Assembly: GCF_002210105.1 (NCBI RefSeq)
Contig: NZ_AQQU01000003.1
Span: forward strand, 186,001-250,000
Length of the DNA stretch: 64,000 nucleotides
Reading direction: 5' to 3'
Source: Oceanicola sp. 22II-s10i
GTDB lineage: Bacteria; Pseudomonadota; Alphaproteobacteria; Rhodobacterales; Rhodobacteraceae
The notes beneath the pieces were generated by a model. That model saw nothing but the letters and a program-made list of their open reading frames with translations, had not been told where the DNA came from and did no database searches. This document shows positions 26,428-35,645 of the stretch, piece after piece. Every line of letters starts with the position of its first letter. The first letter of the stretch is position 1. Made by a program: the position numbers and the translations under genes.

Positions 26428-26456
26428 CTTAAATCCGAGTTATTTTGTCGGGTCAA
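26428..26456 (-). promoter_or_regulatory. promoter of the iron-binding protein gene
   Basis: On the minus strand TTGACC (26456-26451) and TTTAAG (26433-26428) are spaced by 17 bases, a good housekeeping promoter. Transcription would start about 35 bases before the gene, leaving room for the GGGAGG ribosome site. The iron box lies immediately upstream of the -35. Confidence 0.55.
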
Positions 26457-26458
26457 TG

Positions 26459-26477
26459 CCTGAATGTTTGTATCAGG
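26459..26477 (-). promoter_or_regulatory. candidate iron-responsive operator (TGA-N9-TCA, IRO-box type)
   Basis: The palindrome CCTGA, nine bases, TCAGG contains a perfect TGA-N9-TCA. This is the form described for the iron-Rhodo box of Rhodobacterales, thought to bind RirA or IscR. It sits 2 bases upstream of the -35 of the iron-binding protein promoter and overlaps the stop codon of mazG. The match together with the downstream gene's function makes iron control likely. Which regulator binds is not shown. Confidence 0.65.
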
Positions 26478-27321
26478 TATTCGTGTCCGCCCTTCGCGCC
26501 ACCGCCTTGCGTGCTTTTTCCTCCGCCTTGGCCTCATCCCAAAGCGCGTCCATTTCGGCCAGGTCGCTGTCGCGCGGGGTCTTTCCGATCGCTTCAAGTT
26601 TCTCTTCGATCCGATTGAATCGGCGCGTGAATTTCGCGTTGGCCGCCCTCAGTGCCCCCTCGGGATCGACCTTCAGATGCCGCGCGAGGTTGGCGACGAC
26701 GAACAGCAGGTCGCCGAACTCCTCCTCGATCTCCTCGGGGCCCAGCCGGTCCCGCGCCTCGACCAGTTCGGCGGCCTCCTCGGTCAGCTTGTCCAGAACG
26801 TCGCCCGCGCCGGGCCAGTCGAACCCGACCCGTGCGGCGCGGTTCTGCAGCTTGATCGCGCGGGTCAGCGCGGGCAGGCCGAGCGCGACGCCGTCCAGCA
26901 CGCCCCCCTGCGCCTTGGCCGCGCGTTCGGCGGCCTTGATCGTCTCCCAGTCCTTCGTCTGCTGCTCTGGCGACTTGTCGCGGCTTTCGTCGCCGAAGAC
27001 ATGCGGATGCCGGGCCACCATCTTGTCCGACATCGTGTCCGCGACCTCGTGAAAGTCGAACAACCCGCGTTCGACGGCCATCTGCGCGTGGAACACCGTC
27101 TGGAACAGCAGGTCGCCAAGTTCGCCCTTCAACTCGCCCCATGCCTCGCGCTGGATGGCGTCGGCGACCTCGTAGGCTTCCTCGATCGTGTAGGGGGCGA
27201 TGGTGGCGAAATCCTGCTCGATGTCCCAGGGACAGCCGGTCTCGGGATCGCGCAGCCGGGCCATGATCGCCAGCAGGCGCGGCATCCCGCCCTTGGGGTC
27301 GTGGATCAGGTCATCCGCCAT
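26473..27321 (-). CDS. mazG: nucleoside triphosphate pyrophosphohydrolase
   Basis: Hydrolyses (d)NTPs to monophosphate and pyrophosphate; in bacteria it clears non-canonical nucleotides and can lower ppGpp. The 282-residue protein has two MazG modules: CPWDIEQDFATIAPYTIEEAYEV followed by GELGDLLFQTVFHAQ, and then KLTEEAAELVEA with EEEFGDLLFVVANLARHL. These carry the EExxE/D magnesium motifs. The ATG at 27321 is supported by the family start MADDLIHDPKGGMPRLL. Its stop codon lies within the iron box of the next gene. Confidence 0.95.
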   Translation of the reverse strand: MADDLIHDPKGGMPRLLAIMARLRDPETGCPWDIEQDFATIAPYTIEEAYEVADAIQREAWGELKGELGDLLFQTVFHAQMAVERGLFDFHEVADTMSDKMVARHPHVFGDESRDKSPEQQTKDWETIKAAERAAKAQGGVLDGVALGLPALTRAIKLQNRAARVGFDWPGAGDVLDKLTEEAAELVEARDRLGPEEIEEEFGDLLFVVANLARHLKVDPEGALRAANAKFTRRFNRIEEKLEAIGKTPRDSDLAEMDALWDEAKAEEKARKAVARRADTNT

Positions 27322-27385
27322 TGCAGGCCCTCCGGCTTTCAGGTTTGGTGACAGGCAAACCAGAGCATCCTGCAGGAGTCCACCC

Positions 27386-28549
27386 ATGCCCGTCATCAAC
27401 CGCATCGCCGGCTTTGCCGACGACATGAAGACGTGGCGGCGGCACCTGCATGCGCATCCGGAGCTGGGATTCGAGTGCCACGAAACGGCGGCCTACGTGG
27501 TCGACCGGCTGAAGGAATTCGGGATCGAGGAGATCCACACCGGCATCGCCACATCCGGCGTCGTCGCGATCATCGAGGGGCAGGGCAAGGGTCCGACCAT
27601 CGGCCTGCGCGCCGACATGGACGCCCTGCCGATCATCGAGGCGACGGGAGCGGAACATGCCTCGACCGCGCCGGGGCGGATGCATGCCTGCGGGCACGAC
27701 GGGCACACGACGATGCTGCTCGGCGCCGCGCGCTATCTGGCGGAAACGCGGAATTTCGCCGGCCGGGTCGCGCTGATCTTCCAGCCGGCCGAGGAACTGG
27801 GCGGCGGTGCAGGCGTGATGGTCAAGGAAGGCGTGCTGGACCGCTTCGGCGTGGAACAGGTCTATGCCGTCCACAACGCGCCGGGCATCGCGGCGGGCAC
27901 CTTCATGACCGGGCCGGGGCCGGTGCTGGCCTCCGACGACACGTTCCACATCCACGTGAAGGGGCAGGGCGGCCACGCCGCCAACCCGCAGGAGACGCGC
28001 GATCCGATCATGGCCGCCGTCGGCATCGCGCAGGCGCTGCAGACGATCATCAGCCGCAACCACTACGCCCGTGACGAAATGGTGCTGTCGGTGACGCAGA
28101 TCCACGCGGGCACCGCCGACAACGTGATCCCCGACACCGCCTATCTGAACGGCACCATCCGCAGCTTCGTCCCCGAGGTGCGCGACATGGCGAAGCGCCG
28201 GATGGAGGAGATCGTGAAGGGGCAGGCGGCGGCCTATGGCGTCGAGGCGGAGCTGGACTACCAGTATGGTTATCCGCCCACCGTGAACGACCCCGACAAG
28301 GCCGCCTTTGCCGCCGAGGCCGCCCGAGGTGTGGTGGCAAGTGATCAGGTGATCTTTCGCGAGAACCGGGAAATGGGGGCCGAGGATTTCGCCTACATGC
28401 TGCAGGCCCGCCCCGGCGCCTACATGGTGATCGGGCAGGGCGACACGGACGGGCTGCACCAGCCCGGCTACGACTTCAACGACGACATCGCGCCGCTCGG
28501 CGCCAGCTACTTCGTGCGGCTGGTCGAGACGGCGCAGCCTGCGAGGTAA
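27386..28549 (+). CDS. M20-family amidohydrolase (hippurate hydrolase type)
   Basis: 387 residues. Two-metal amidohydrolase that removes acyl groups from N-acylated amino acids. The metal ligands are in place: GLRADMDALP, HACGHDGHTTML, QPAEELGGGAG and the late EDFAYM and GLHQPGYDFND. The dimerisation domain lies in the middle (HIHVKGQGGHAANP). It is cytoplasmic, with no signal peptide. CAGGAG precedes the ATG. Agmatinase follows after 3 bases, so the two form an operon that could feed nitrogen compounds into polyamine or amino-acid catabolism; the true substrate is unknown. Confidence 0.93.
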   Translation: MPVINRIAGFADDMKTWRRHLHAHPELGFECHETAAYVVDRLKEFGIEEIHTGIATSGVVAIIEGQGKGPTIGLRADMDALPIIEATGAEHASTAPGRMHACGHDGHTTMLLGAARYLAETRNFAGRVALIFQPAEELGGGAGVMVKEGVLDRFGVEQVYAVHNAPGIAAGTFMTGPGPVLASDDTFHIHVKGQGGHAANPQETRDPIMAAVGIAQALQTIISRNHYARDEMVLSVTQIHAGTADNVIPDTAYLNGTIRSFVPEVRDMAKRRMEEIVKGQAAAYGVEAELDYQYGYPPTVNDPDKAAFAAEAARGVVASDQVIFRENREMGAEDFAYMLQARPGAYMVIGQGDTDGLHQPGYDFNDDIAPLGASYFVRLVETAQPAR

Positions 28550-28552
28550 CGG

Positions 28553-29515
28553 ATGGCACTGGAAGACGCCAAGACCGCAATCGACGACGCCTTCACGCGG
28601 AAAGACCTGAAAGGCCTGTCCTTCGAGAACGCCTTCGCCGGCGCGACCTCGTTCCTGCGGCGGAAATACACCAAGGACCTGACCGGCGTGGACCTTGCCG
28701 TCACCGGCGTGCCCTTCGACCAGGCGGTGACGCACCGCACCGGCACCCGCTTCGGCCCCCGCGCCATCCGCGAGGCGTCGAGCCTGCAGCCCTACGACCC
28801 GCCCTATGGCTGGGATTTCGACCCGCTGAGCGAATTCGCCGTCATCGACTACGGTGACGTCGCGTTCGATTACGCCAAGGTCTGGGAGACCCCCGCACTG
28901 ATCGAGGCGCATATCCGCACCATCCTCGCGGGCGGCGCGGGGACCGTGACGCTGGGGGGCGACCACTTCGTCACCCTGCCGATCCTCAAGGCCCATGCCG
29001 AGAAGTTCGGCCCGCTCGCCCTGATCCAGTTCGACGCCCATTCCGACACATGGCAGGACGACGACATGGAACGGATCGACCACGGCACCTTCGTCTACAA
29101 GGCGATCAAGCTGGGGCTGATCGACCCGGCGCGATCGGTTCAGGTCGGGATTCGCACAACGAATCCGGATACCTGGGGCATGAACATCATCGACGCCCGC
29201 ACGGTTCACGAGGCCGGGCCTCAGGCCATCGCGGCGCGGATCCGCGAGATCGTGGGCGATCAACCGGCCTACCTGACATTCGACATCGACGCGCTCGACC
29301 CGGCCTTCGCGCCGGGCACCGGGACGCCGGTCTGGGGCGGGCTGAGCTCGGGTCAGGCGGCGATCATGCTGCGCGATCTGGCCGGGGTGAACCTGACCGG
29401 CGGCGACGTGGTCGAGGTCTCGCCGCCCTATGACACGACGGGGGCGACGGCCATCGCGGGCGCGCACGTCGCGATGGAACTGATCTGTCTCTGGGCCTAT
29501 ACTCGGCGCCGCTGA
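28553..29515 (+). CDS. speB: agmatinase/ureohydrolase
   Basis: 320 residues of the arginase/agmatinase superfamily. The two-manganese site is complete: GGDHFVTLP (His), QFDAHSDTW (Asp, His, Asp) and TFDIDALDPAFAPGTGTP (Asp, Asp). The agmatinase-like PVWGGLS and VEVSPPYDTTGATA stretches follow. It would hydrolyse agmatine to putrescine and urea. Related guanidino-hydrolases share these motifs, so guanidinobutyrase or similar activity remains possible. It starts 3 bases after the M20 stop; GAGGT is the ribosome site. Confidence 0.9.
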   Translation: MALEDAKTAIDDAFTRKDLKGLSFENAFAGATSFLRRKYTKDLTGVDLAVTGVPFDQAVTHRTGTRFGPRAIREASSLQPYDPPYGWDFDPLSEFAVIDYGDVAFDYAKVWETPALIEAHIRTILAGGAGTVTLGGDHFVTLPILKAHAEKFGPLALIQFDAHSDTWQDDDMERIDHGTFVYKAIKLGLIDPARSVQVGIRTTNPDTWGMNIIDARTVHEAGPQAIAARIREIVGDQPAYLTFDIDALDPAFAPGTGTPVWGGLSSGQAAIMLRDLAGVNLTGGDVVEVSPPYDTTGATAIAGAHVAMELICLWAYTRRR

Positions 29516-29535
29516 GGTCTCGCACAGGGGGAGGC

Positions 29536-29946
29536 ATGGTCTGGGCCCTGGCCATCTTGGTGGCCGCGATCGTCATCTTGCAGGCAGTGCTGCGTCTGGC
29601 GCCGATCCGGGCGGCGGACTGGCATGTGCCGCCGCAGGCCGAGCGGGACGAGGACCGGCCCGACGGCCTGCGCCGGCGCATCACGGCCTGGCCCGATGCG
29701 CTGGCGGAATTCGACCGCATCATCCGCGACACGCCCCGCACCGAGCTGCTGGCAGGCAGCCTGCGGTCGGGGATGATGACCTATGTCACCCGCTCCATGA
29801 TCTGGGGCCTGCCGGACCTGACGACGGTCCGCAGCCGCGACAGCCGGCTCGAGATCCATGCCCGCGCGCGGTTCGGCCGGTCAGATCTCGGGCGCAACCG
29901 CCGGCGTGTCGAGCACTGGCTGAGACGTCTGGAGCGGGGCGGTTGA
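29536..29946 (+). CDS. DUF1499 family membrane-anchored protein
   Basis: 136 residues. One N-terminal membrane helix (ALAILVAAIVILQAVLRL) is followed by a soluble domain with the DUF1499 pattern MMTYVTRSMIWGLPDLTTVR, then ARARFGRSDLGRNRRRVEHWL. The function of the family is not established. GGGGAGG lies just before the ATG. It trails agmatinase by 20 bases. Its last 66 bases overlap the convergent gene on the other strand, so the coding density here is unusual. Confidence 0.82.
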   Translation: MVWALAILVAAIVILQAVLRLAPIRAADWHVPPQAERDEDRPDGLRRRITAWPDALAEFDRIIRDTPRTELLAGSLRSGMMTYVTRSMIWGLPDLTTVRSRDSRLEIHARARFGRSDLGRNRRRVEHWLRRLERGG

Positions 29947-30207
29947 CTGCGGCAGGGATGTCCGGGGCAGCGACAGGCGCGACACCTCGCAGCCTTCGCT
30001 GATCTCGCGCCACATCGGCACGTTCAGCGACATCTGGCACTGGGCCATGAACATGCGGCCATCCACGTGCAGGCAGATCGTCTCGCCAAGTTCGATGCGG
30101 CCGCCGGTGGTGTCGGTGCAATAGCAGTCGATCACCTTGCCGCCCGGACCCTTGACGTCGGCGGCGGCGGACCCGGCCAGAAGGCAAAGGATGATCGCGC
30201 TACGCAT
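29881..30207 (-). CDS. small secreted cysteine-containing protein, unknown function
   Basis: 108 residues. A short signal peptide (about 1-16, ending SAAA) is followed by a domain with five cysteines: Cys28 and Cys30 (DCYCTDTTGG), Cys45, Cys57 and Cys73. The C-terminal 30 residues are proline/serine-rich and probably disordered. The cysteine spacing suggests disulfides in the periplasm. No family was recognised. The ribosome site is weak. Its disordered tail is encoded opposite the end of the DUF1499 gene (66-base overlap). Real-gene status rests on the coherent signal peptide and cysteine pattern. Confidence 0.6.
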   Translation of the reverse strand: MRSAIILCLLAGSAAADVKGPGGKVIDCYCTDTTGGRIELGETICLHVDGRMFMAQCQMSLNVPMWREISEGCEVSRLSLPRTSLPQSTAPLQTSQPVLDTPAVAPEI

Positions 30208-30268
30208 GGGCTGATGATACCACCGTCAGGGCCCTTGACCAAGCCCGAGTGATGGGGGACAGACCCGC

Positions 30269-31318
30269 ATGATTTCCGAAGACCGCATCCACCGCATTCT
30301 CGACCGTTTCGGCTATGTCGAGGCCCGCATGTCGCAGGGCGGCGGCGACATCGCCGCGCTTGGCCGCGAATATGCTGAACTGCGCCCCGTGGTGGAGCAG
30401 ATCCGCGACTGGCAGGCCCTGCGCGCCGACATGGACGAGGCGCAGGAGATGCTGGCCGACCCCGAGATGCGGGCGCTGGCCGAAGAGGAACTGCCGCGCC
30501 TCAAGGCCCGTCTGCCCGAGGCCGAGAAGGCGCTGCAACTGGCGCTCCTGCCCAAGGACGCCGCCGACGCGCGCCCCGCGATGATCGAGATCCGCCCCGG
30601 CACCGGCGGGGACGAGGCGGCGCTCTTCGCGGGCGATCTGCTGCGGATGTACCAGCGCTATGCCGAGGGGCGGGGCTGGCGGTTCGAGATCGTCGAGATG
30701 GCCGAGACGGAACTCGGCGGCATCAAGGAGGTCGTCGCAGCGGTCCGGGGCGAGGGCGTGTTTGCCCGGCTCAAGTTCGAATCCGGCGTCCACCGCGTCC
30801 AGCGGGTCCCCGAGACGGAATCGGGCGGGCGGATTCACACTTCGGCAGCCACCGTGGCGGTTCTGCCCGAGGCCGAGGAGGTGGACGTCCAGATCGACCC
30901 GAACGACCTGCGGATCGACACCATGCGGTCGTCCGGCGCGGGCGGCCAGCACGTGAACACCACCGATTCCGCCGTGCGCATCACCCATATCCCGACCGGT
31001 ATCGTGGTGACCTCGTCGGAAAAGTCCCAGCACCAGAACCGCGCCATCGCGATGCAGGTGCTGCGGAACAAGCTGTTCGACATGGCCCGCCAGTCCGCCG
31101 CCGACGCCCGCGCGGCCGACCGCAGGGCGCAGGTCGGATCGGGCGACCGCAGCGAGCGGATCCGCACCTACAACTTTCCGCAGGGCCGGATGACCGATCA
31201 CCGGATCAACCTGACGCTCTACAAGCTCGATGCCGTGATGCAGGGCGATCTGGACGACATCATCGACGCCCTGATCGCGGACCATCAGGCCGCGCTCTTG
31301 GCCGAGGACGAGGCGTGA
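30269..31318 (+). CDS. prfA: peptide chain release factor 1
   Basis: RF1 reads UAA and UAG stop codons and triggers peptide release. The 349-residue protein has the GGQ motif in [17 protein letters not shown] (about residue 230), which is the site methylated by PrmC, and the preceding release-factor core [21 protein letters not shown]. The C-terminal [15 protein letters not shown] is the standard family ending. The stop overlaps the GTG start of prmC by four bases, the usual prfA-prmC pair. Confidence 0.97.
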   Translation: MISEDRIHRILDRFGYVEARMSQGGGDIAALGREYAELRPVVEQIRDWQALRADMDEAQEMLADPEMRALAEEELPRLKARLPEAEKALQLALLPKDAADARPAMIEIRPGTGGDEAALFAGDLLRMYQRYAEGRGWRFEIVEMAETELGGIKEVVAAVRGEGVFARLKFESGVHRVQRVPETESGGRIHTSAATVAVLPEAEEVDVQIDPNDLRIDTMRSSGAGGQHVNTTDSAVRITHIPTGIVVTSSEKSQHQNRAIAMQVLRNKLFDMARQSAADARAADRRAQVGSGDRSERIRTYNFPQGRMTDHRINLTLYKLDAVMQGDLDDIIDALIADHQAALLAEDEA

Positions 31319-32154
31319 CCACCGGTCACGCGGTGATGACCGAGGCCGGTCGCCGCCTGACCGCCGCGGGGATCGAGAACGGGCAGGGCGACGCGCTGGC
31401 GCTCATGGCCCATGCCTATGGCGGCTCGACCCCGCGCTATGCGCTCATGGGGGCCCTGCGCGATCCGCTGCCCGACGCTGTCGCGGCGCGGTTCGAGGCT
31501 GCCGTCGCGGCACGTCTGAAACGCCAGCCGGTCAGCCAGATCACCGGGTATCGTCAATTCTGGAAGCACCGCTTCGCCGTCACCCGCGACACGCTGGACC
31601 CGCGCCCGGATACCGAAACGCTCGTCGCCGCCGCGCTCGAGGTGCCGTTCGACACGGTCCTTGACCTCGGCACCGGCACGGGCTGCATATTGCTGAGCGT
31701 TCTCGGCGACCGGCCCGGCGCGACCGGGACCGGCACCGACCTCTCTGACGCCGCGCTGGCGGTTGCGCAGCGCAATGCCGGGGCGCTTGGCCTGACGGAA
31801 CGCGCGACCCTGATCCGGTCCGACTGGTTCGCGCAGGTCAGGGGCCGTTTCGACCTGATCCTGTCGAACCCGCCCTACATCACCGAGGCCGAGATGGCCG
31901 ACCTCGCCCCTGAGGTGCGGGACTGGGAGCCGCATCTCGCGCTCACACCCGGCGGGGACGGGCTGGAGGCCTATCGCACTATTGCGGAGGGAGCGTCGGC
32001 ACATCTGACCGGGGGTGGACATCTGATGGTCGAGATCGGCCTGACACAGGGCGCGGCCGTCGCCGAGGTCTTCGCGGCAGCCGGTCTGACGGACATCCGC
32101 ATCCTTCCAGATCTGGACGGAAGGGACCGCGTGGTTGCGGCAAAAGCGCCGTAG
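31315..32154 (+). CDS. prmC: release factor glutamine methyltransferase
   Basis: Methylates the glutamine of the GGQ motif in release factors, using S-adenosylmethionine. The 279-residue protein has the N-terminal helical domain, the SAM loop [12 protein letters not shown], and the catalytic [10 protein letters not shown] motif. The start is a GTG at 31315 overlapping the prfA stop (GTGA), with an ATG 21 bases later as alternative. The [11 protein letters not shown] motif of PrmC/HemK is also present. Its substrate, RF1, is encoded next door. Confidence 0.95.
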   Translation: MTTGHAVMTEAGRRLTAAGIENGQGDALALMAHAYGGSTPRYALMGALRDPLPDAVAARFEAAVAARLKRQPVSQITGYRQFWKHRFAVTRDTLDPRPDTETLVAAALEVPFDTVLDLGTGTGCILLSVLGDRPGATGTGTDLSDAALAVAQRNAGALGLTERATLIRSDWFAQVRGRFDLILSNPPYITEAEMADLAPEVRDWEPHLALTPGGDGLEAYRTIAEGASAHLTGGGHLMVEIGLTQGAAVAEVFAAAGLTDIRILPDLDGRDRVVAAKAP

Positions 32155-32211
32155 ACCCATCACAACAGGGCGAAAATGCGCGTAAAGCTGTGGATTTTTC
32201 CCATTTCCCCC

Positions 32212-32239
32212 TTGTCAGGACCCCTCCGAGATGTTTACT
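32212..32239 (+). promoter_or_regulatory. candidate promoter upstream of the DUF4167 gene
   Basis: TTGTCA (32212-32217) and TTTACT (32234-32239) are spaced by 16 bases, in the 231-bp spacer after prmC. A 5-bp hairpin (CCGAG/CTCGG) overlaps the -10. This would give a leader of about 140 bases. No other strong candidate is seen. Confidence 0.3.
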
Positions 32240-32385
32240 CGGATACCAAGTCAGCGCGGAGGATGACCTTTCGCCATCCCGCTTGACTCCAAGCCGAACA
32301 GAACCGCCGACCCGAGACAAGGACGCGCAAGAGGCGCATCGCGGGGCGCACGGAACGGATAAACGCAGGCTGGACTACAGGACAT

Positions 32386-33024
32386 ATGAGATCTTCGAAA
32401 TCACGTTCGCGGAACAAGTCGAACCGCAACAACCGGTCCGTCGGGAACATCGTCAACCGCGTTTTCGACAGCTCGGGGCCCGAGGGCAAGGTCCGCGGCA
32501 CCCCGCAGCAGATCATCGAGAAATACAATCAGCTGGCGCGTGACGCACAGCTTGGCAACGACCGCGTGGCGGCTGAGAACTTTCAGCAGCACGCCGAACA
32601 CTACCTGCGGATGCTGGGCGAGGCCCAGAAGGAGCAGGACCAGCGGCGCGAGCAGCAGGAACAGGAAAACCGCCAGCGTCAGGCCGATCGCGATCGCGAA
32701 CGCGCGCAGCGGCAGGAACGGGAATCGGGCGGTCAGTCCGACGACCAGCCCCAGCATTCCGAGGCCGAGGCGGCACGCGACGACAGCGGGCGGCAGGAGC
32801 AGCCCCGTCAGGACGCACCCCGTCAGGACGCCCCGCAGAAGGCCGATGCGCTGGACGTGGTCGAAACCTCCGAGCCCTCGGGCGACGAGGAAAGCGGCCT
32901 TGTCGAAACGCCCGAGAACAAGCCCCAGGCCAAGCCCAAGCGGACCTACAACCGCAAGCCGCGCAAGCCCAAGGGTGACGGGAATTCGACCCCGGACGAA
33001 GGCGCACCCGCCGCGGCGGAGTGA
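32386..33024 (+). CDS. DUF4167 domain protein
   Basis: 212 residues. The N-terminal 80 residues form the DUF4167 domain: a basic, Arg/Ser/Asn-rich start (SKSRSRNKSNRNN) followed by GPEGKVRGTPQQIIEKYNQLARDAQ and AENFQQHAEHYLRML. The remainder is a highly charged Gln/Glu/Arg-rich, low-complexity tail containing the repeat QDAPRQDAPQ and ending in a lysine-rich stretch. The family is widespread in alphaproteobacteria and its function is not established; the composition suggests nucleic-acid binding. Ribosome site AGGA precedes the ATG. Confidence 0.87.
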   Translation: MRSSKSRSRNKSNRNNRSVGNIVNRVFDSSGPEGKVRGTPQQIIEKYNQLARDAQLGNDRVAAENFQQHAEHYLRMLGEAQKEQDQRREQQEQENRQRQADRDRERAQRQERESGGQSDDQPQHSEAEAARDDSGRQEQPRQDAPRQDAPQKADALDVVETSEPSGDEESGLVETPENKPQAKPKRTYNRKPRKPKGDGNSTPDEGAPAAAE

Positions 33025-33027
33025 TCG

Positions 33028-33492
33028 TCAGGCGGGCTTGGTCAGCATCAGCCAGACGATGGCCAGCACCGCCGCGAAGGCCGGAAAGCCGAAGGCGAAC
33101 CACAGACGGTAAAGACGATGATAGGCGGGCGGCAATGCCCGCCTTTCGTCCCTCGCGGCCCGCGCCATGTCGCGCAGCCGGATCTGGAAGCCTACGACCG
33201 GCAGCCAGAACGCGCCCACCACGACATAGAGCAGCAGCGACCACGCGACCCAGCCCTCGGTCAGCGGCCATCCCGCGCTCAGCGCCAGCAGCGCGCCGGT
33301 GACGGGCTGGGCGATTGCGGCGGTGGCGGTAAAGACGAAATCCGCGATCACCACGATCTCCGCCACATGCGCGATCAGCGACGGATCGCGGCTGCGCTGC
33401 GCCATCACCATGAAGAACGCGATTCCCGCCCCGGTGCCGAGCAGCACGGTCGCGCCGATGACGTGCAGGAACAGCAGGATGTCGTGGGTCAT
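33028..33492 (-). CDS. DUF2269-type integral membrane protein
   Basis: 154 residues with four predicted transmembrane helices. It starts HDILLFLHVIGATVLLGTGAG, has the helix FTATAAIAQPVTGALLAL with a conserved proline, and ends in a hydrophobic helix (FPAFAAVLAIVWLML). The pattern matches the DUF2269 family, whose histidine near the N terminus hints at haem or metal binding; this is not proven. The start overlaps the stop of the upstream SDR/DoxX gene by four bases, so it is the last gene of the lptF-to-rsmA series. Confidence 0.75.
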   Translation of the reverse strand: MTHDILLFLHVIGATVLLGTGAGIAFFMVMAQRSRDPSLIAHVAEIVVIADFVFTATAAIAQPVTGALLALSAGWPLTEGWVAWSLLLYVVVGAFWLPVVGFQIRLRDMARAARDERRALPPAYHRLYRLWFAFGFPAFAAVLAIVWLMLTKPA

Positions 33493-34790
33493 CGCGTCTC
33501 AAGCCCCAGCCAGACCACGATGGCCAGCGCCATGCCGGGGATCACCTTGACCATCGCACCCAGCGGATCGGCCCAGAGGTCCGGCGCCAGAAGCGCGGCC
33601 CCGGCCATGTAGGCGAGCGACACGGCCACCATCCCCGCCGCCGCCAGCCGCGTGGCCCTGCGCCACAGGATCGCCGCGCCGAGGGCGATGTCGGTGACGG
33701 CGCCGCCGAGGACCAGCACCATGGCGAGAGCTCCATTCGTGCCCCGCGATGTCAGAACCTCTGCCGCAGCGCCGGGATCGGCCAGGGCCACAAGCCCCGA
33801 GACCAGCCAGAACAGCGCCAGCACGCCGATGGCCAGCGGCAGGGCGAGGAACATCCGCGCGTAGGTCACGTCCTGCCGCGTGGCGGGCATGGCGGCCAGC
33901 GTCGCCTCCAGCCCCCGGCAGGGGTGCGCGCCCGCTGCGTTCCATACCGCAGGGTCGCCCCGGATACCCTCCGCCAGCGCCTTCAGCGCCGTGGTGCGCA
34001 ACGGGGACCGCCAGCCGAGATGGCCGAGCGCGTCCGCCATGGCGCCGCCAATGCGCAGCAACGGATAGGGGACGGAGGGTGTCCATGGCGCGGGGGGCAG
34101 GCCCAGCCACCGGCGGATCCGTGTGGAGAGGTCGGGAAAGGTCCAGACCTCCGGCCCGGTGAGATCCGCGACCAGTCCCGAGGTCACGTCGCCCCGGACC
34201 GCCGCAACCACCGCTGCAGCCAGATCGTCGATGAACACCGTCTGCACCGGCGCGTCCGGCAGGATGCGCGGCATCACTCCCGGCATAGCGCAGGCGGCGC
34301 GCAGCAAAGCCGTGCCGCCATAGGCTTCGGGGGCCAGCACCAGAGTCGGGCGCAGGATCACGTGGTCGGCCATCCCCGCCACCACCGCATCGCCGCGCGC
34401 CTTGGAGCGGAAGAACTCCGTTCCGGCTATCTCCGATACGCCTGCCGCCGAGATCTGCACGAACCGCAGCGCACGCCCCTCCGCCGCCCCGGCAATCCGC
34501 GACAGGGCGGTGACGTGAATCGCCTCCAGATCGTCACGCGCCCCGTCCTGCAGCGCGCCCGAGGCGTTCACCACCGCGTCCACGCCGTCGAGGAGGACGC
34601 GCCAGTCGTCGACGCTGACCTGACCTATGTCCCGGATGTGCCAGTGTATGTCCGGCGCCACGGCTTCGGCCGACCGCGCGGACCGGCCCATGCCGGTGAC
34701 CTCGAACCCCTGGGCCTTCAGCGCCCGCAGACAGGCGGAACCGATCAGGCCGTAGCCGCCCAGAACCAGAACACGCCGGACCCCGGTCAT
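33489..34790 (-). CDS. NAD(P)-binding epimerase-like protein fused to a DoxX-like membrane domain
   Basis: 433 residues in two parts. Residues 1-290 form an atypical short-chain dehydrogenase/NAD(P)-binding domain with the nucleotide motif [19 protein letters not shown] and the segment [14 protein letters not shown]. Residues 310-433 form four transmembrane helices with the DoxX-like pattern ([23 protein letters not shown] and similar). The fusion suggests a membrane-bound redox or quinone-linked activity, but the reaction is unknown. The start overlaps the rsmA stop by four bases. Confidence 0.82.
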   Translation of the reverse strand: MTGVRRVLVLGGYGLIGSACLRALKAQGFEVTGMGRSARSAEAVAPDIHWHIRDIGQVSVDDWRVLLDGVDAVVNASGALQDGARDDLEAIHVTALSRIAGAAEGRALRFVQISAAGVSEIAGTEFFRSKARGDAVVAGMADHVILRPTLVLAPEAYGGTALLRAACAMPGVMPRILPDAPVQTVFIDDLAAAVVAAVRGDVTSGLVADLTGPEVWTFPDLSTRIRRWLGLPPAPWTPSVPYPLLRIGGAMADALGHLGWRSPLRTTALKALAEGIRGDPAVWNAAGAHPCRGLEATLAAMPATRQDVTYARMFLALPLAIGVLALFWLVSGLVALADPGAAAEVLTSRGTNGALAMVLVLGGAVTDIALGAAILWRRATRLAAAGMVAVSLAYMAGAALLAPDLWADPLGAMVKVIPGMALAIVVWLGLETR

Positions 34791-35629
34791 CCCGCCTTGA
34801 CAGCGCGGGCCAGCGCGCAGAACTGTTCCAGCGACACCGTCTCGGCCCGGTCGGTCGGCTCGATGCCGGACGCGATCAGACGGTCTTCCAGATCGGGGAC
34901 CAGCCCCTTGAGCGCCGCGCGCAGCATCTTGCGCCGCTGGTTGAAGGCCATCGCCACCACCCGTTCCAGCACCTTGGGATCGGCCTCGAACCGCGGCGCG
35001 GGCAGGGCGGTCAGGTGCACGACGGCGGAGGAGACCTTGGGCGCGGGGGTGAAGGCCTCGGGTGGCAGGCTCAGCACGATGCGCGGATCGGCGCGCCACT
35101 GGGCCAGCAGGGCGAGACGGCCGTACGCCTTCGATCCCGGCGCGGCGGTGATGCGCTCGGCCACCTCCTTCTGGAACATCAGCGTCAGGCTTTCCCAGAA
35201 CGGCGGCCATTCGGCGGGGGTCAGCCAGCGCACCAGCAGTTCGGTCCCGACATTGTAGGGCAGGTTCGCCGCGACCCGGATCGGCGGGGTCAGATGCGCC
35301 AGCGGGTCGACTTCCAGCGCGTCCCCGTTGATGACCTCAAGCCGCCCCGGATAGACCGCCGCGATCTCGGCCAGCGCGGGCATGCAGCGGGCGTCCTTCT
35401 CGATCGCCAGCACGCGCCGCGCGCCTTCGGCCAGCAGGCCACGGGTCAGGCCGCCGGGGCCGGGCCCGATTTCCAGCACGTCGCAGGCCGACATATCCCC
35501 CGCGAGGCGGGCGATCTTGGCGGTCAGGTTCAGGTCCAGCAGGAAGTTCTGGCCGAGCGCCTTCTTCGCGCTCAGCCCGTGGGTCGCGATGACATCGCGC
35601 AGGGGCGGCAGGCCGTCGATGGTCGCCAC
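34787..35629 (-). CDS. rsmA: 16S rRNA (adenine1518/1519-N6) dimethyltransferase
   Basis: KsgA/RsmA dimethylates two adenines in helix 45 of 16S rRNA during small-subunit maturation. The 280-residue protein has [14 protein letters not shown], the SAM motif [16 protein letters not shown] and the catalytic [11 protein letters not shown]. The start is a GTG at 35629, 16 bases after the surA stop, giving [14 protein letters not shown], the usual family start; an ATG at 35701 would overlap surA by more than 50 bases. In many relatives pdxA lies between surA and rsmA; here it is missing. Confidence 0.95.
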   Translation of the reverse strand: MATIDGLPPLRDVIATHGLSAKKALGQNFLLDLNLTAKIARLAGDMSACDVLEIGPGPGGLTRGLLAEGARRVLAIEKDARCMPALAEIAAVYPGRLEVINGDALEVDPLAHLTPPIRVAANLPYNVGTELLVRWLTPAEWPPFWESLTLMFQKEVAERITAAPGSKAYGRLALLAQWRADPRIVLSLPPEAFTPAPKVSSAVVHLTALPAPRFEADPKVLERVVAMAFNQRRKMLRAALKGLVPDLEDRLIASGIEPTDRAETVSLEQFCALARAVKAG

Positions 35630-35645
35630 GGACGGCCCCGCCCGG

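Noticed and set aside
27311-29467. 718-codon minus-strand open frame opposite the M20 hydrolase and agmatinase
   Set aside because: Antisense to two genes with complete active sites; His/Arg/Gly-rich shadow composition.
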